Source: Minisyncoccota bacterium
Lineage (GTDB): Bacteria; Patescibacteriota; Minisyncoccia; Phycocordibacterales; UBA9973
Direction of reading: 5' to 3'
Assembly: GCA_018061145.1 (NCBI GenBank)
Contig: JAGOUR010000003.1
Coordinates: 1-32,169, forward strand
DNA length: 32,169 bases
In this document: positions 15,444 through 21,196 of the stretch, in pieces
Position numbering within the stretch: the first letter of the stretch is position 1
Layout of the letters: each line of letters begins with the position of its first letter
Translations under genes and position numbers: made by a program
Notes under the pieces: model-generated
The model's input: only the letters and a program-made list of their open reading frames with translations
What the model was told of the DNA's origin: nothing
Databases searched by the model: none

Positions 15444-16028
15444 TTATTTTTTACTATCTCTTTCTATTGTGATAGTTGGACCCTTAGGACCTTTCTTATA
15501 ATTTTCAGCAACCTTATAATTTTCTGTAATCAGATGAAGTACTCTATCTAGTCTTTCTTTTAGGAAAGTATCATTCATATACTTTGCTCTTCCAGAGAGG
15601 AATAGTTCTACTTTTATACGGTGGCCTTCTTTTAACCATTCCGAAGCTTTGCGAGCTTTTAAAGCAAGGTCATTGTCTCCTGTAGCGATCTTGATCTGGA
15701 TAGACTTTGTTTCAGATGCCTTTGCACCTTGTTTTGCCTTTTTTTGCTTTTTGCTCTGTTCGTATTGGTACTTACCAAAATCCATTATCTTTGCTATTGG
15801 AGGAACTGCATTTGGTGATATCTCTATCAGATCCAAACCCTCTTTTTCGGCCATTGCTAGCGCCTCTTTAAAAGGTAAAACACCTATGTTTTCACCCGTA
15901 CTAGATAGTACACGTAGTTCGGATGCACGTATTTGGTTGTTTATTCGTTCTCTCAAGTGAATATCAATATAAAATAATAGATTGTCGTCCTTTACCTCCA
16001 ACAATGTTGGTTTAATAAGGAGGGACAT
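15444..16028 (-). CDS. infC: Translation initiation factor IF-3
   Basis: IF-3 binds the 30S subunit and checks the start codon. The family core is clear: 'RINNQIRASELRVL', 'ALAMAEKEGLDLIEISPNAVPPI' (in two parts), 'AKIMDFGKYQYEQSK', then the C-domain 'IKIATGDNDLALK' and 'GHRIKVELFLSGR'. The start is uncertain. Normal IF-3 begins about 5-12 residues before the 'INNQIRA' motif, yet the nearest ATG (16028) adds about 20 residues. A second ATG at 16049 lies upstream of the predicted transcription start. GGAGG lies inside the extended frame, and AUU/UUG codons near 'YIDIHL' could be the true start, as E. coli infC uses AUU. The protein is at most 194 aa from 16028. Confidence 0.95.
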   Translation of the reverse strand: MSLLIKPTLLEVKDDNLLFYIDIHLRERINNQIRASELRVLSSTGENIGVLPFKEALAMAEKEGLDLIEISPNAVPPIAKIMDFGKYQYEQSKKQKKAKQGAKASETKSIQIKIATGDNDLALKARKASEWLKEGHRIKVELFLSGRAKYMNDTFLKERLDRVLHLITENYKVAENYKKGPKGPTITIERDSKK

Positions 16029-16039
16029 ACCTGTACCAG

Positions 16040-16068
16040 ATAATAGCATATCTGTGTTATTATGGCAA
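16040..16068 (-). promoter_or_regulatory. Promoter of infC-rpmI-rplT
   Basis: On the minus strand: TTGCCA (16068-16063), 17-base spacer, TATTAT (16045-16040). The predicted start lies near 16033. It overlaps the -10 of the divergent truB gene, so the two promoters probably compete. Confidence 0.6.
16058..16063 (+). promoter_or_regulatory. -10 element of truB
   Basis: TATTAT with the ATG at 16070, exactly 6 bases downstream. No good -35 is seen. The hexamer lies within the divergent infC promoter. Confidence 0.45.
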
Positions 16069-16069
16069 G

Positions 16070-16834
16070 ATGAAATACGGACCGATAATCATATACAAGA
16101 GAATAGGGGAGACTCCTCTTGAGGCCATGGAAAAAGCTCGTTTTAATCATCCAGAATGGGAAAAACTACCTATGACATATGCCGGGCGACTAGACCCTGT
16201 AGCGGAGGGTTTGCTATTGGTATTGGCGGGGGAAGATTGCAAGGAAAAAGATAAATATTTGGATTTAACTAAAGAATACGAATTGTCTGTATTGTTTGGT
16301 TTTGAGACGGACACTTATGATCTCCTAGGTAGGGTAATGGGAGTAGAAATTTCAAAACCTATAGTTGAAAAGAATTTGATTGACCAAGCGCTAAAAAATT
16401 TTACTGGTGAAGTCGAGCAGGATTACCCACCATATTCATCAAAGCCAGTAGATGGCAAGCCATTATTCCAGATCGCTCGAGAGGGTGGGTTGGCAGATAT
16501 TGAAATACCAAAACATAAAGTAAAGATTTCCAAGATAGATATACTAGAAGAAAAAACAATCTCAAAAGATGATTTGCTGAAGCATGTCAGAAGTGTGGTG
16601 TCATCTGTCGACGGGGATTTTCGTCAGGAAGAGATACTAAAAGATTGGGAGCGTTTTATCGGGGAGTCTGAAATAAATGAATTTCCTATCGTAAAAATTT
16701 TGGTATCTTGTGGCTCTGGTGCTTATATGCGCACGATCGCCCATGAGCTAGGGAAAGTGCTAGGAGTAAAATCTATCGCATATCATATAAAGAGGACAAA
16801 GATAGGGGAGTACGATATAAAGAGTGTGAAATAA
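16070..16834 (+). CDS. truB: tRNA pseudouridine-55 synthase
   Basis: It makes pseudouridine 55 in the T-loop of tRNAs. The 254-aa protein has the catalytic Asp at D42 within 'TYAGRLDPVAEGLL' (family form GxLDPxAxGLL), 'KEYELSVLFGFETDTYD' near 87-103, 'YPPYSSKPVDGKPLFQIAREG' (as two pieces around 137-157), and 'SCGSGAYMRTIAHELG' near the C-terminus. There is no C-terminal PUA domain, and about 35 residues of variable sequence are inserted before the last motif. It is divergent from infC, with only 41 bases between the two ATGs. Confidence 0.95.
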   Translation: MKYGPIIIYKRIGETPLEAMEKARFNHPEWEKLPMTYAGRLDPVAEGLLLVLAGEDCKEKDKYLDLTKEYELSVLFGFETDTYDLLGRVMGVEISKPIVEKNLIDQALKNFTGEVEQDYPPYSSKPVDGKPLFQIAREGGLADIEIPKHKVKISKIDILEEKTISKDDLLKHVRSVVSSVDGDFRQEEILKDWERFIGESEINEFPIVKILVSCGSGAYMRTIAHELGKVLGVKSIAYHIKRTKIGEYDIKSVK

Positions 16835-16838
16835 AAAA

Positions 16839-16871
16839 ATAAGCTAATACATTTCCATGTGTTAGCTTATT
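16839..16871. terminator. Bidirectional terminator between truB and the unknown minus-strand gene
   Basis: AATAAGCTAATACAT (16839-16852 region) pairs with 16857-16871, one T-G wobble, 4-base loop, A-run and T-run at the ends. The right arm overlaps the stop codon of the minus-strand gene ending at 16862. Confidence 0.88.
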
Positions 16872-17323
16872 TTCTTTAATTCGGATTCATCCATCCTAGA
16901 GAATATGATATTTAGAAAAACTTGATGTTTTTTTCTGTCTATCTGATGTGAGTCTGGCAATCCGTTTGAGTGTAAGAAAAATTTAATTTCCCTGATTATT
17001 TCAAAAAAAAGAAAGCTGTGATGATTCTCGTGTCTTATTCTTAGCTTGTATTCTATTGCGATACCTCTATCTTTTATGATCACGAGATTAATCTTTCTGT
17101 GTATTGAAATTTCAGTCGACAATGCTTCGATATGCTCATAGTGTTCATCTTTATTATGGAAAACTAAAAAATTTTGATTTCCATCAGAATCAAATTCAAT
17201 TCTGAAATTATCATCAATTTCTTTTTTGCCCAGATTATAAGAATTTTCACTACGCATCTCTGCTTGTATTTCTGTAGTATCTTTTCTATGAAAGATAGCT
17301 ATATCAATGTTATCTATCTTCAT
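16862..17323 (-). CDS. Protein of unknown function (153 aa)
   Basis: I do not recognise it. It is charged, with no signal peptide or membrane helix. It starts 'MKIDNIDIAIFHRKDTTEIQ' and has an alternating beta-like middle ('FRIEFDSDG', 'NLVIIKDRGIAIEYKLRI') followed by 'FLFFEIIREIKFFLHSNG'. No catalytic motif stands out. It lies 58 bases after the phosphohexomutase gene on the same strand, and an AT-rich inverted repeat lies directly before its ATG. Probably a real gene because it is well bounded and ends in a shared terminator. Confidence 0.7.
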   Translation of the reverse strand: MKIDNIDIAIFHRKDTTEIQAEMRSENSYNLGKKEIDDNFRIEFDSDGNQNFLVFHNKDEHYEHIEALSTEISIHRKINLVIIKDRGIAIEYKLRIRHENHHSFLFFEIIREIKFFLHSNGLPDSHQIDRKKHQVFLNIIFSRMDESELKKIS

Positions 17324-17352
17324 ATTTTAAAAGGTGTTTTTTCTTTTAAAAT
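17324..17352. repeat. AT-rich inverted repeat upstream of the 153-aa gene
   Basis: ATTTTAAAAG (17324-17333) and CTTTTAAAAT (17343-17352), perfect 10-base arms with a 9-base spacer. It touches the ATG at 17323 on the minus strand. It could be a weak terminator for the phosphohexomutase gene or a leader hairpin. Confidence 0.5.
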
Positions 17353-17381
17353 AACCGATATTTGATTTTTTGTCCAATTCT

Positions 17382-18806
17382 TTAGAATAGGGCCTTTGTT
17401 TCATTGAAAAGCTCTTCTATTTTTTCTTGGGTAGTCGCTTCTCCATATAGGCGGACTATTGGTTCGGTATTTGAGGGTCTTAGATGTATCCATGATCTAT
17501 CTGCAAAGTCTAATCGGAGACCGTCTAACTCATTTATCTGTGCCTCTGAAAAATGCGCCTTTAATTTTGAGTACATCTCAGATAGACTTCCAGATACATC
17601 CACTTTGTCTTTTTTCATAAAGTATGTGGGTAGTGTATCTACTAGTTCAGAAACTTTTAGATTTCTCTTTGCTAGTAATTCTAGTATGAGTGCTAGAGTT
17701 GAGAAACTATCTCGTGCAAAATTCATAGTAGGGTAGATAGCTCCACCTCCACCCTCGCCGCCGATGATAGAATTGTTCTTTATCATCTCTCCGACTACAT
17801 TTGCCTCACCGACTTTTGATCGGATACATTTTACTCCGTATTTTTCTGCGATATCTGCATTCATCTGAGATGTAGACATATTCACTACAACAGTATCTCC
17901 ACTATGATCACCGACTGATAGTACTGCCTCTACTGCCAGCGCTATCGTGTATTCCTCGGATATCATCTCTCCTTTTTCATTTATGACTACGAGCCTGTCT
18001 GCATCTGGGTCCTGCGCAAATCCAATGTCAGCACCACTATTTTTTACCAATGTTTCAATCTCACCGAGATTTTGTTTTAGTGGTTCTGGTTTGTGTGTGA
18101 ATTTGCCATCCGCCACATTATTTATCGGTATTAATTGTATTCCTAATTGTTCAAATAGATATGGGTCCATCACTGATGCAGCACCATTGGTCATGTCTAC
18201 TGCTACCTTGAATTTCTTTGATTTGATGAGCTCCACGTCTATATGTGAGAGGATTTTATCTGAGTGCATTTTAATCAGCTCGCTCGATATATTATTCCCG
18301 TCAGCACGCATAAAATCCTGCTGGATTTTTGCTCTGCTCGCCTCGACAGCCTGCGCAAGACTTCCTGGAACAATATATTCTCGCTCGCTAACATCAAAAT
18401 ATTTTTTAATTTTTTCTACTTGATTTTCATCGGTAAAGAATCCACTCGCAGTTATGAACTTCAATCCATTGTATTCGATAGGATTGTGACTAGCTGTGAT
18501 GATGATAGCTCCGTCATATTTATTCTCCCTTACTGCTAGGAGTACGGTAGGGGTAGGGAGGACATCTCCGTCGATAACATTGATACCCATACTCTCTAGA
18601 ACTGGTATTATCGCATCTCTGATCGCAGGCCCACTCTCGCGCCCATCACGACCTATTAGCACAGTCCATCCCAGGCCCGGCCTGGGATTGGATTCTTTTA
18701 TAAATAGTCCAAAAGATTGAGCGTATTTTTTTGCTATATCTATAGTTAATGTATCGCCCCAGATACCTCGGTATCCAGATACTGCTAGTTTCGGTGTGTT
18801 TGCCAT
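17382..18806 (-). CDS. Phosphohexomutase (phosphoglucosamine / phosphomannomutase type)
   Basis: It moves phosphate between C1 and C6 of a hexose via a phosphoserine. The 474-aa protein has the active Ser at S106 in 'ITASHNPIEYNG', the metal-binding loop 'DPDADR' at 266-271, the sugar-binding loop 'GGEGGGGAIYP' at 349-359, and the phosphate-binding 'RPSNTEPIVRLYGEA' near the C-terminus. The start 'LAVSGYRGIWG' is also typical. The glycine-only sugar loop does not settle whether glucosamine, glucose or mannose phosphate is used; a GlmM role in peptidoglycan precursor supply is plausible. TATAAT lies 6 bases before the ATG. Confidence 0.93.
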   Translation of the reverse strand: MANTPKLAVSGYRGIWGDTLTIDIAKKYAQSFGLFIKESNPRPGLGWTVLIGRDGRESGPAIRDAIIPVLESMGINVIDGDVLPTPTVLLAVRENKYDGAIIITASHNPIEYNGLKFITASGFFTDENQVEKIKKYFDVSEREYIVPGSLAQAVEASRAKIQQDFMRADGNNISSELIKMHSDKILSHIDVELIKSKKFKVAVDMTNGAASVMDPYLFEQLGIQLIPINNVADGKFTHKPEPLKQNLGEIETLVKNSGADIGFAQDPDADRLVVINEKGEMISEEYTIALAVEAVLSVGDHSGDTVVVNMSTSQMNADIAEKYGVKCIRSKVGEANVVGEMIKNNSIIGGEGGGGAIYPTMNFARDSFSTLALILELLAKRNLKVSELVDTLPTYFMKKDKVDVSGSLSEMYSKLKAHFSEAQINELDGLRLDFADRSWIHLRPSNTEPIVRLYGEATTQEKIEELFNETKALF

Positions 18807-18812
18807 GTAGGG

Positions 18813-18818
18813 ATTATA
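18813..18818 (-). promoter_or_regulatory. -10 element of the phosphohexomutase gene
   Basis: TATAAT on the minus strand with the ATG (18806) exactly 6 bases downstream. The -35 is poor. Confidence 0.55.
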
Positions 18819-18831
18819 CTATATTTTGTTT

Positions 18832-18870
18832 ATAAAAATAAAAGGCCTGACATATGGTTAATGTCAGACC
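18832..18870 (-). terminator. Terminator of the 94-aa gene
   Basis: On the minus strand GGTCTGACAT pairs with ATGTCAGGCC (plus-strand arms 18861-18870 and 18844-18853), with one T-G wobble and a 7-base loop. A T-rich tail (TTTTATTTTT) follows. Confidence 0.9.
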
Positions 18871-18892
18871 CGTTATCATTTTTTCGGCTTAG

Positions 18893-19177
18893 TTAGTTTT
18901 TTACAAGGATTGAAATTCCTTGTCCTTCATATACCTCAACGTAATATGAATAATCGCCATCTTTAATTTTCACTTCAGCCGAACGGCCAAAGTTTTCAAC
19001 TTTTTCAACAATACCCCCACCAACAATTTGAACGGTGTGTTTCCCGTTTTTAAAGTAACACATCGATGGAATAGGGGATTCAAATTTAACAGGTTTTCCA
19101 GTCAATTTTCTCAATTCAAAAATTGTCGGTAATTTTTTTTGTGCAGCCGTTTGGGCCGCGGTGCTGTTTTGGTTCAT
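18893..19177 (-). CDS. Small beta-rich protein of unknown function
   Basis: I do not recognise it. The 94-aa protein begins with a low-complexity Ala/Gln/Thr stretch ('NQNSTAAQTAAQKK'), then 'TIFELRKLTGKPVKF' and a run of predicted beta strands ending '...YYVEVYEGQGISILVKN'. No signal peptide or membrane helix is seen. Its promoter is a perfect TTGACA-17-TATAAT, the best in the window, and it has a strong terminator. It is therefore a single-gene unit that is probably highly expressed. A small nucleic-acid-binding or structural role would fit, but nothing shows it. Confidence 0.75.
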   Translation of the reverse strand: MNQNSTAAQTAAQKKLPTIFELRKLTGKPVKFESPIPSMCYFKNGKHTVQIVGGGIVEKVENFGRSAEVKIKDGDYSYYVEVYEGQGISILVKN

Positions 19178-19197
19178 ATGGTTTGGATTTGTCTAGT

Positions 19198-19226
19198 ATT
19201 ATACACCCAAAAGGTGGTTTTGTCAA
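19198..19226 (-). promoter_or_regulatory. Consensus sigma-70 promoter of the 94-aa gene
   Basis: On the minus strand TTGACA (19226-19221), 17-base spacer, TATAAT (19203-19198). Both hexamers match the consensus exactly. The 5' UTR would be about 13 bases. Confidence 0.85.
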
Positions 19227-19257
19227 GCAGTGATGGTCGGACCGTGAGTACACTTGT

Positions 19258-19274
19258 TGCCGAATACATCGGCA
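19258..19274. repeat. Small hairpin downstream of GIY-YIG gene 1
   Basis: TGCCGA-ATACA-TCGGCA, perfect 6-base arms. There is no T tract, so it is not a typical terminator. It may mark the end of the GIY-YIG insertion. Confidence 0.4.
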
Positions 19275-19282
19275 GGTACTTT

Positions 19283-19522
19283 TCAATTTAATCTCTTGTT
19301 TGCAAAAGCATGACCCGATGAGCTTTTTAGATACTTTTCAAATGAAATTGCTTTTTCTTTTTTTAGAAAAGCCCCATACCAAACTAAATGATAGGGGATT
19401 TTACTACTAGTATATTCTGAATAACCACTATTGTGTTCTAATAGTCTCTTTTTTAGATCATCTGTATGTCCATAATAGTAAGTATTATCTTTTTCACTTT
19501 GAATAATGTATGTGTAATACAT
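19283..19522 (-). CDS. Single-domain GIY-YIG nuclease-like protein 1
   Basis: A 79-aa protein of the small GIY-YIG endonuclease family (UvrC N-domain and homing-nuclease fold). Residues: 'MYYTYIIQS' (GIY position), 'TYYYGHTDDLKKRLLEHN' (YIG position, here YYG, with the conserved Arg and His-Asn) and 'EKAISFEKYLKSS' with the catalytic-site Glu. The frame continues upstream into the tmRNA, but that part is spurious: TATAAT lies 6 bases before the ATG at 19522. It is the only gene here with a TGA stop. It sits just after the tmRNA 3' end, behind a palindromic stretch, which suggests a mobile insertion. Its function in the cell is unknown. Confidence 0.85.
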   Translation of the reverse strand: MYYTYIIQSEKDNTYYYGHTDDLKKRLLEHNSGYSEYTSSKIPYHLVWYGAFLKKEKAISFEKYLKSSSGHAFANKRLN

Positions 19523-19528
19523 AAATAT

Positions 19529-19534
19529 ATTATA
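19529..19534 (-). promoter_or_regulatory. -10 element of GIY-YIG gene 1
   Basis: TATAAT on the minus strand, 6 bases before the ATG at 19522. It lies just outside a GC-rich imperfect palindrome. Confidence 0.5.
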
Positions 19535-19537
19535 ACC

Positions 19538-19662
19538 GCCCCACGTCGCTTTTGAAAAGCTTTGCGGGGCACCACTTCGCTTTTTTAATATAACGAATGG
19601 TTTTTTTGTGTGCCTGCACCGCGAAGCCGAAAGTAGCGATAGCGTAGTGAGGCGAAGTGGTG
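19538..19662. repeat. Palindromic insert between tmRNA and GIY-YIG gene 1
   Basis: An imperfect palindrome at 19538-19570 (GCCCC...GCTTTT-G-AAAAGC...GGGGC) is followed by CACCACTTCGC (19570-19580). The exact complement of the latter, GCGAAGTGGTG, recurs at 19652-19662, where it includes the CCA end of the tmRNA gene. Between them is a GC-rich stretch with short CGAAGC and TAGCG repeats. This composition differs from the AT-rich neighbourhood. I recall similar sequences next to small GIY-YIG genes in other Patescibacterial genomes. No T-rich terminator for the tmRNA is seen here. Confidence 0.65.
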
Positions 19663-20045
19663 GAACTGCTGGGAGTTGAACCCAGGTGCAAAAGAAGACC
19701 ATACAGGAATCTACGCGTGTAGCAGATTCATTGGATTTAAATGTATATGCTAGAGAACCAGCAAAACACATATACACCGAGCTTTTAATTGTCGAAGATA
19801 TAGGCAAGCTGTCTGTATCTCGTAACCCGATTGATTATGCCCGCCCTATGTATCGGATGTCGATAGGGAGGACACCTCACCGGCTTAAATAATTAAGCGA
19901 ATGAGAAAGCAAAATTTCCAGCGTATGGAGATTTTACTGAAGCGACTTTGTTTGCACTTAGTCTTTTCCAAGAAGTTTAAAGAGATTCCTGAGTACTCTA
20001 CGCGCACATGTATGACGATTCCTCTTGTCGAAGCCCGTCAGTCCC
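19658..20045 (-). ncRNA. ssrA: Transfer-messenger RNA (tmRNA)
   Basis: tmRNA rescues stalled ribosomes with SmpB and tags the product for proteolysis. On the minus strand the 5' end GGGACTG (20045-20039) pairs with the 3' CAGTTCC (19668-19662), followed by discriminator A and an encoded CCA (19660-19658). The T-arm CTGGG-TTCAACT-CCCAG is intact, and the 5' domain has the typical 'GGGCTTCGACAAG'. The resume codon GCA at 19955 follows TAAGT and begins a 20-codon tag ending in TAA. The length is about 388 nt, two-piece features are absent, and pseudoknot-like repeats fill the middle. smpB lies upstream on the same strand. Confidence 0.96.
19893..19955 (-). other. tmRNA tag-peptide reading frame
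   Basis: From GCA (19955) to TAA (19893) the frame reads ANKVASVKSPYAGNFAFSFA, 20 residues. Known tags are usually 8-15 and sometimes longer, and end in hydrophobic residues such as LAA; this one ends FAFSFA. The hydrophobic end should still direct proteolysis, for which FtsH, encoded 1.2 kb away, is one known tag protease. Confidence 0.88.
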
Positions 20046-20105
20046 CTAAAACAAATTTTTACTAAAATTTGTTCGGGCGACCATTTTTTACTAAAAATGG
20101 TTTAG
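20046..20105. repeat. Twin hairpins with identical TACT loops upstream of tmRNA
   Basis: ACAAATTTT-TACT-AAAATTTGT (20051-20072) and ACCATTTTT-TACT-AAAAATGGT (20080-20101) are two perfect 9-base hairpins separated by TCGGGCG. They are enclosed by CTAAA/TTTAG. They fill the space between the stop of GIY-YIG gene 2 and the tmRNA 5' end, so they could be processing signals, a terminator or a mobile-element end. Confidence 0.75.
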
Positions 20106-20114
20106 CCATAATAA

Positions 20115-20387
20115 TTATATATTATGACCTATTTTATTTATATATTCATTTAATATTTTTTTCTTAAATCTTGAAGACCATAATGTTTTTAAAAATCTTT
20201 CCCTATTGAATGCTTCACTTTTAATTTCATATTTTTCTAAGTGAATTATTTCTAAAGGCCTTCGATTTCTTGTTGCAGGTACTTTACCTTGATTGTGGTA
20301 TTTTAATCTCTCCTCATAATCACGGGTACATCCAACATATAATTTATGATCTTTTTTACTTAAAAGGATATAAACAAAATAGGGCAT
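20115..20387 (-). CDS. Single-domain GIY-YIG nuclease-like protein 2
   Basis: A 90-aa GIY-YIG protein: 'MPYFVYILLSKKD' (GIY position), 'KLYVGCTRDYEERLKYHN' (YIG position as YVG, conserved Arg and His-Asn), 'RNRRPLEIIHLEKYE', and 'EAFNRERFLKT' with the Glu. It is only distantly related in sequence to GIY-YIG gene 1, so the two are separate acquisitions or an old duplication. It starts 4 bases after the smpB stop and lies between smpB and ssrA, all on one strand. It is probably co-transcribed with smpB. Its biological role is unknown. Confidence 0.87.
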   Translation of the reverse strand: MPYFVYILLSKKDHKLYVGCTRDYEERLKYHNQGKVPATRNRRPLEIIHLEKYEIKSEAFNRERFLKTLWSSRFKKKILNEYINKIGHNI

Positions 20388-20391
20388 AATA

Positions 20392-20835
20392 TTATTCTTT
20401 CAATGAACGTCTAATCTCACGATCAGTGTCTCTTTTCTTGATACTCTCGCGCTTGTCGTGCAATTTCTTGCCCTTCGCTATGCCTAGCTCGAGCTTGATC
20501 GTGCGCCCCTTACTATATAGCGAGAGGGGAATCAGAGTCAAACCTTTTGATTTATCTGCATCGCCTAATTCTTTTATTTCTTTTTTATTCAATAAAAGTT
20601 TGCGGTTTCTATCAGGTGAATAATCAAGTGGAGTATTCTTGGCCTGATATGGCGTGATATGCATACCCATCAGGTACACCTCGCCACCTCGGACAATACA
20701 AAATGCCCCTGCGAGATTCACCATCCCAGCTCGGATAGATTTTACTTCAAAGCCCAGGAGCTCTACTCCAGCTTCGAATTTCTCTATCACTTCATAATTG
20801 AAGTGTGCTTTTCTATTGTCTATAAATGTCGCCAT
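20392..20835 (-). CDS. smpB: SsrA-binding protein
   Basis: SmpB binds the tRNA-like domain of tmRNA and carries it into stalled ribosomes. The 147-aa protein has 'DNRKAHFNYEVIEKFEAG', 'GFEVKSIRAGMVNL' and 'YSPDRNRKLLL' of the beta-barrel core, and the basic tail 'GKKLHDKRESIKKRDTDREI' that enters the mRNA channel. The minus-strand -10 TAATAT lies 7 bases before the ATG. The tmRNA gene is 350 bases downstream, separated only by a GIY-YIG gene and hairpins. Confidence 0.97.
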   Translation of the reverse strand: MATFIDNRKAHFNYEVIEKFEAGVELLGFEVKSIRAGMVNLAGAFCIVRGGEVYLMGMHITPYQAKNTPLDYSPDRNRKLLLNKKEIKELGDADKSKGLTLIPLSLYSKGRTIKLELGIAKGKKLHDKRESIKKRDTDREIRRSLKE

Positions 20836-20849
20836 ATTTTATATATTAG

Positions 20850-20894
20850 CATAAAAAATGAGTCAATCTCGCAATTTGCTTGATCGACTCATTT
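20850..20894 (-). terminator. Terminator of the 75-aa membrane protein gene
   Basis: AAATGAGTC (20856-20864) pairs with GACTCATTT (20886-20894), extended by ATC/GAT after one mismatch. On the minus strand a run of T follows. The smpB -10 lies right after it. Confidence 0.85.
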
Positions 20895-20899
20895 ATTGA

Positions 20900-21127
20900 T
20901 TATTTCTTGCGTGCCTCGTTTGCTGCTATTAATATTATCAGACAAAACATTCCCACTAAAATTACAGTTGACATACCTCCGTAGTTTTCACGGAAATAAT
21001 CGATTTTAGCTTGAGTGATTTCAATTAGTTTGAATTCAACCAAGATAGCAATGCCTAGCAACGCGGTAACGAAGCCGGATAGGATGAACACTATGCTCAT
21101 ACCTATCCCTAATTTTTTTGTTCCCAT
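20900..21127 (-). CDS. Small two-helix membrane protein
   Basis: A 75-aa protein with two membrane segments (about 8-30 and 51-69), separated by 'FKLIEITQAKIDYFRENYGG', and a positively charged tail 'NEARKK'. I do not recognise a family. A strong promoter (TTGACA-17-TATAAT) starts 37 bases upstream, shared back-to-back with ftsH, and it has its own terminator. Co-regulation with ftsH, for example as a membrane modulator of the protease, is only a guess from position. Confidence 0.78.
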   Translation of the reverse strand: MGTKKLGIGMSIVFILSGFVTALLGIAILVEFKLIEITQAKIDYFRENYGGMSTVILVGMFCLIILIAANEARKK

Positions 21128-21135
21128 TTATTCAT

Positions 21136-21164
21136 ATTATACACCTTTTATGTTATTTTGTCAA
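21136..21164 (-). promoter_or_regulatory. Consensus promoter of the 75-aa membrane protein
   Basis: Minus strand TTGACA (21164-21159), 17-base spacer, TATAAT (21141-21136). The ATG is 8 bases after the -10. Its -35 hexamer overlaps that of ftsH on the other strand. Confidence 0.85.
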
Positions 21165-21192
21165 ATAGGCCTTTGTACTATATAATACAAAG
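21158..21192 (+). promoter_or_regulatory. ftsH promoter with palindrome over the -10
   Basis: TTGTCA (21158-21163), 17-base spacer, TATAAT (21181-21186), ATG 10 bases later. The inverted repeat CTTTGTA (21171-21177) / TACAAAG (21186-21192) encloses the -10 and could be an operator. Confidence 0.75.
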
Positions 21193-21196
21193 ACTT

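Noticed and set aside
15241-15501. Plus-strand frame across rpmI and the infC end
   Set aside because: Antisense to two clear ribosomal/initiation genes.
19523-19807. N-terminal extension of the GIY-YIG gene 1 frame back to 19807
   Set aside because: It would read through the palindromic insert and the tmRNA 3' domain, has no GIY-YIG similarity, and a -10 box lies 6 bases before the internal ATG at 19522.
19807-19892. Plus-strand frame 19686-19892 as a gene
   Set aside because: It lies wholly inside the tmRNA gene on the opposite strand.
21158-21196. Longer ftsH start at 21158
   Set aside because: The extra 13 codons lie on the -35/-10 promoter elements; the ATG at 21197 gives a normal FtsH N-terminus.
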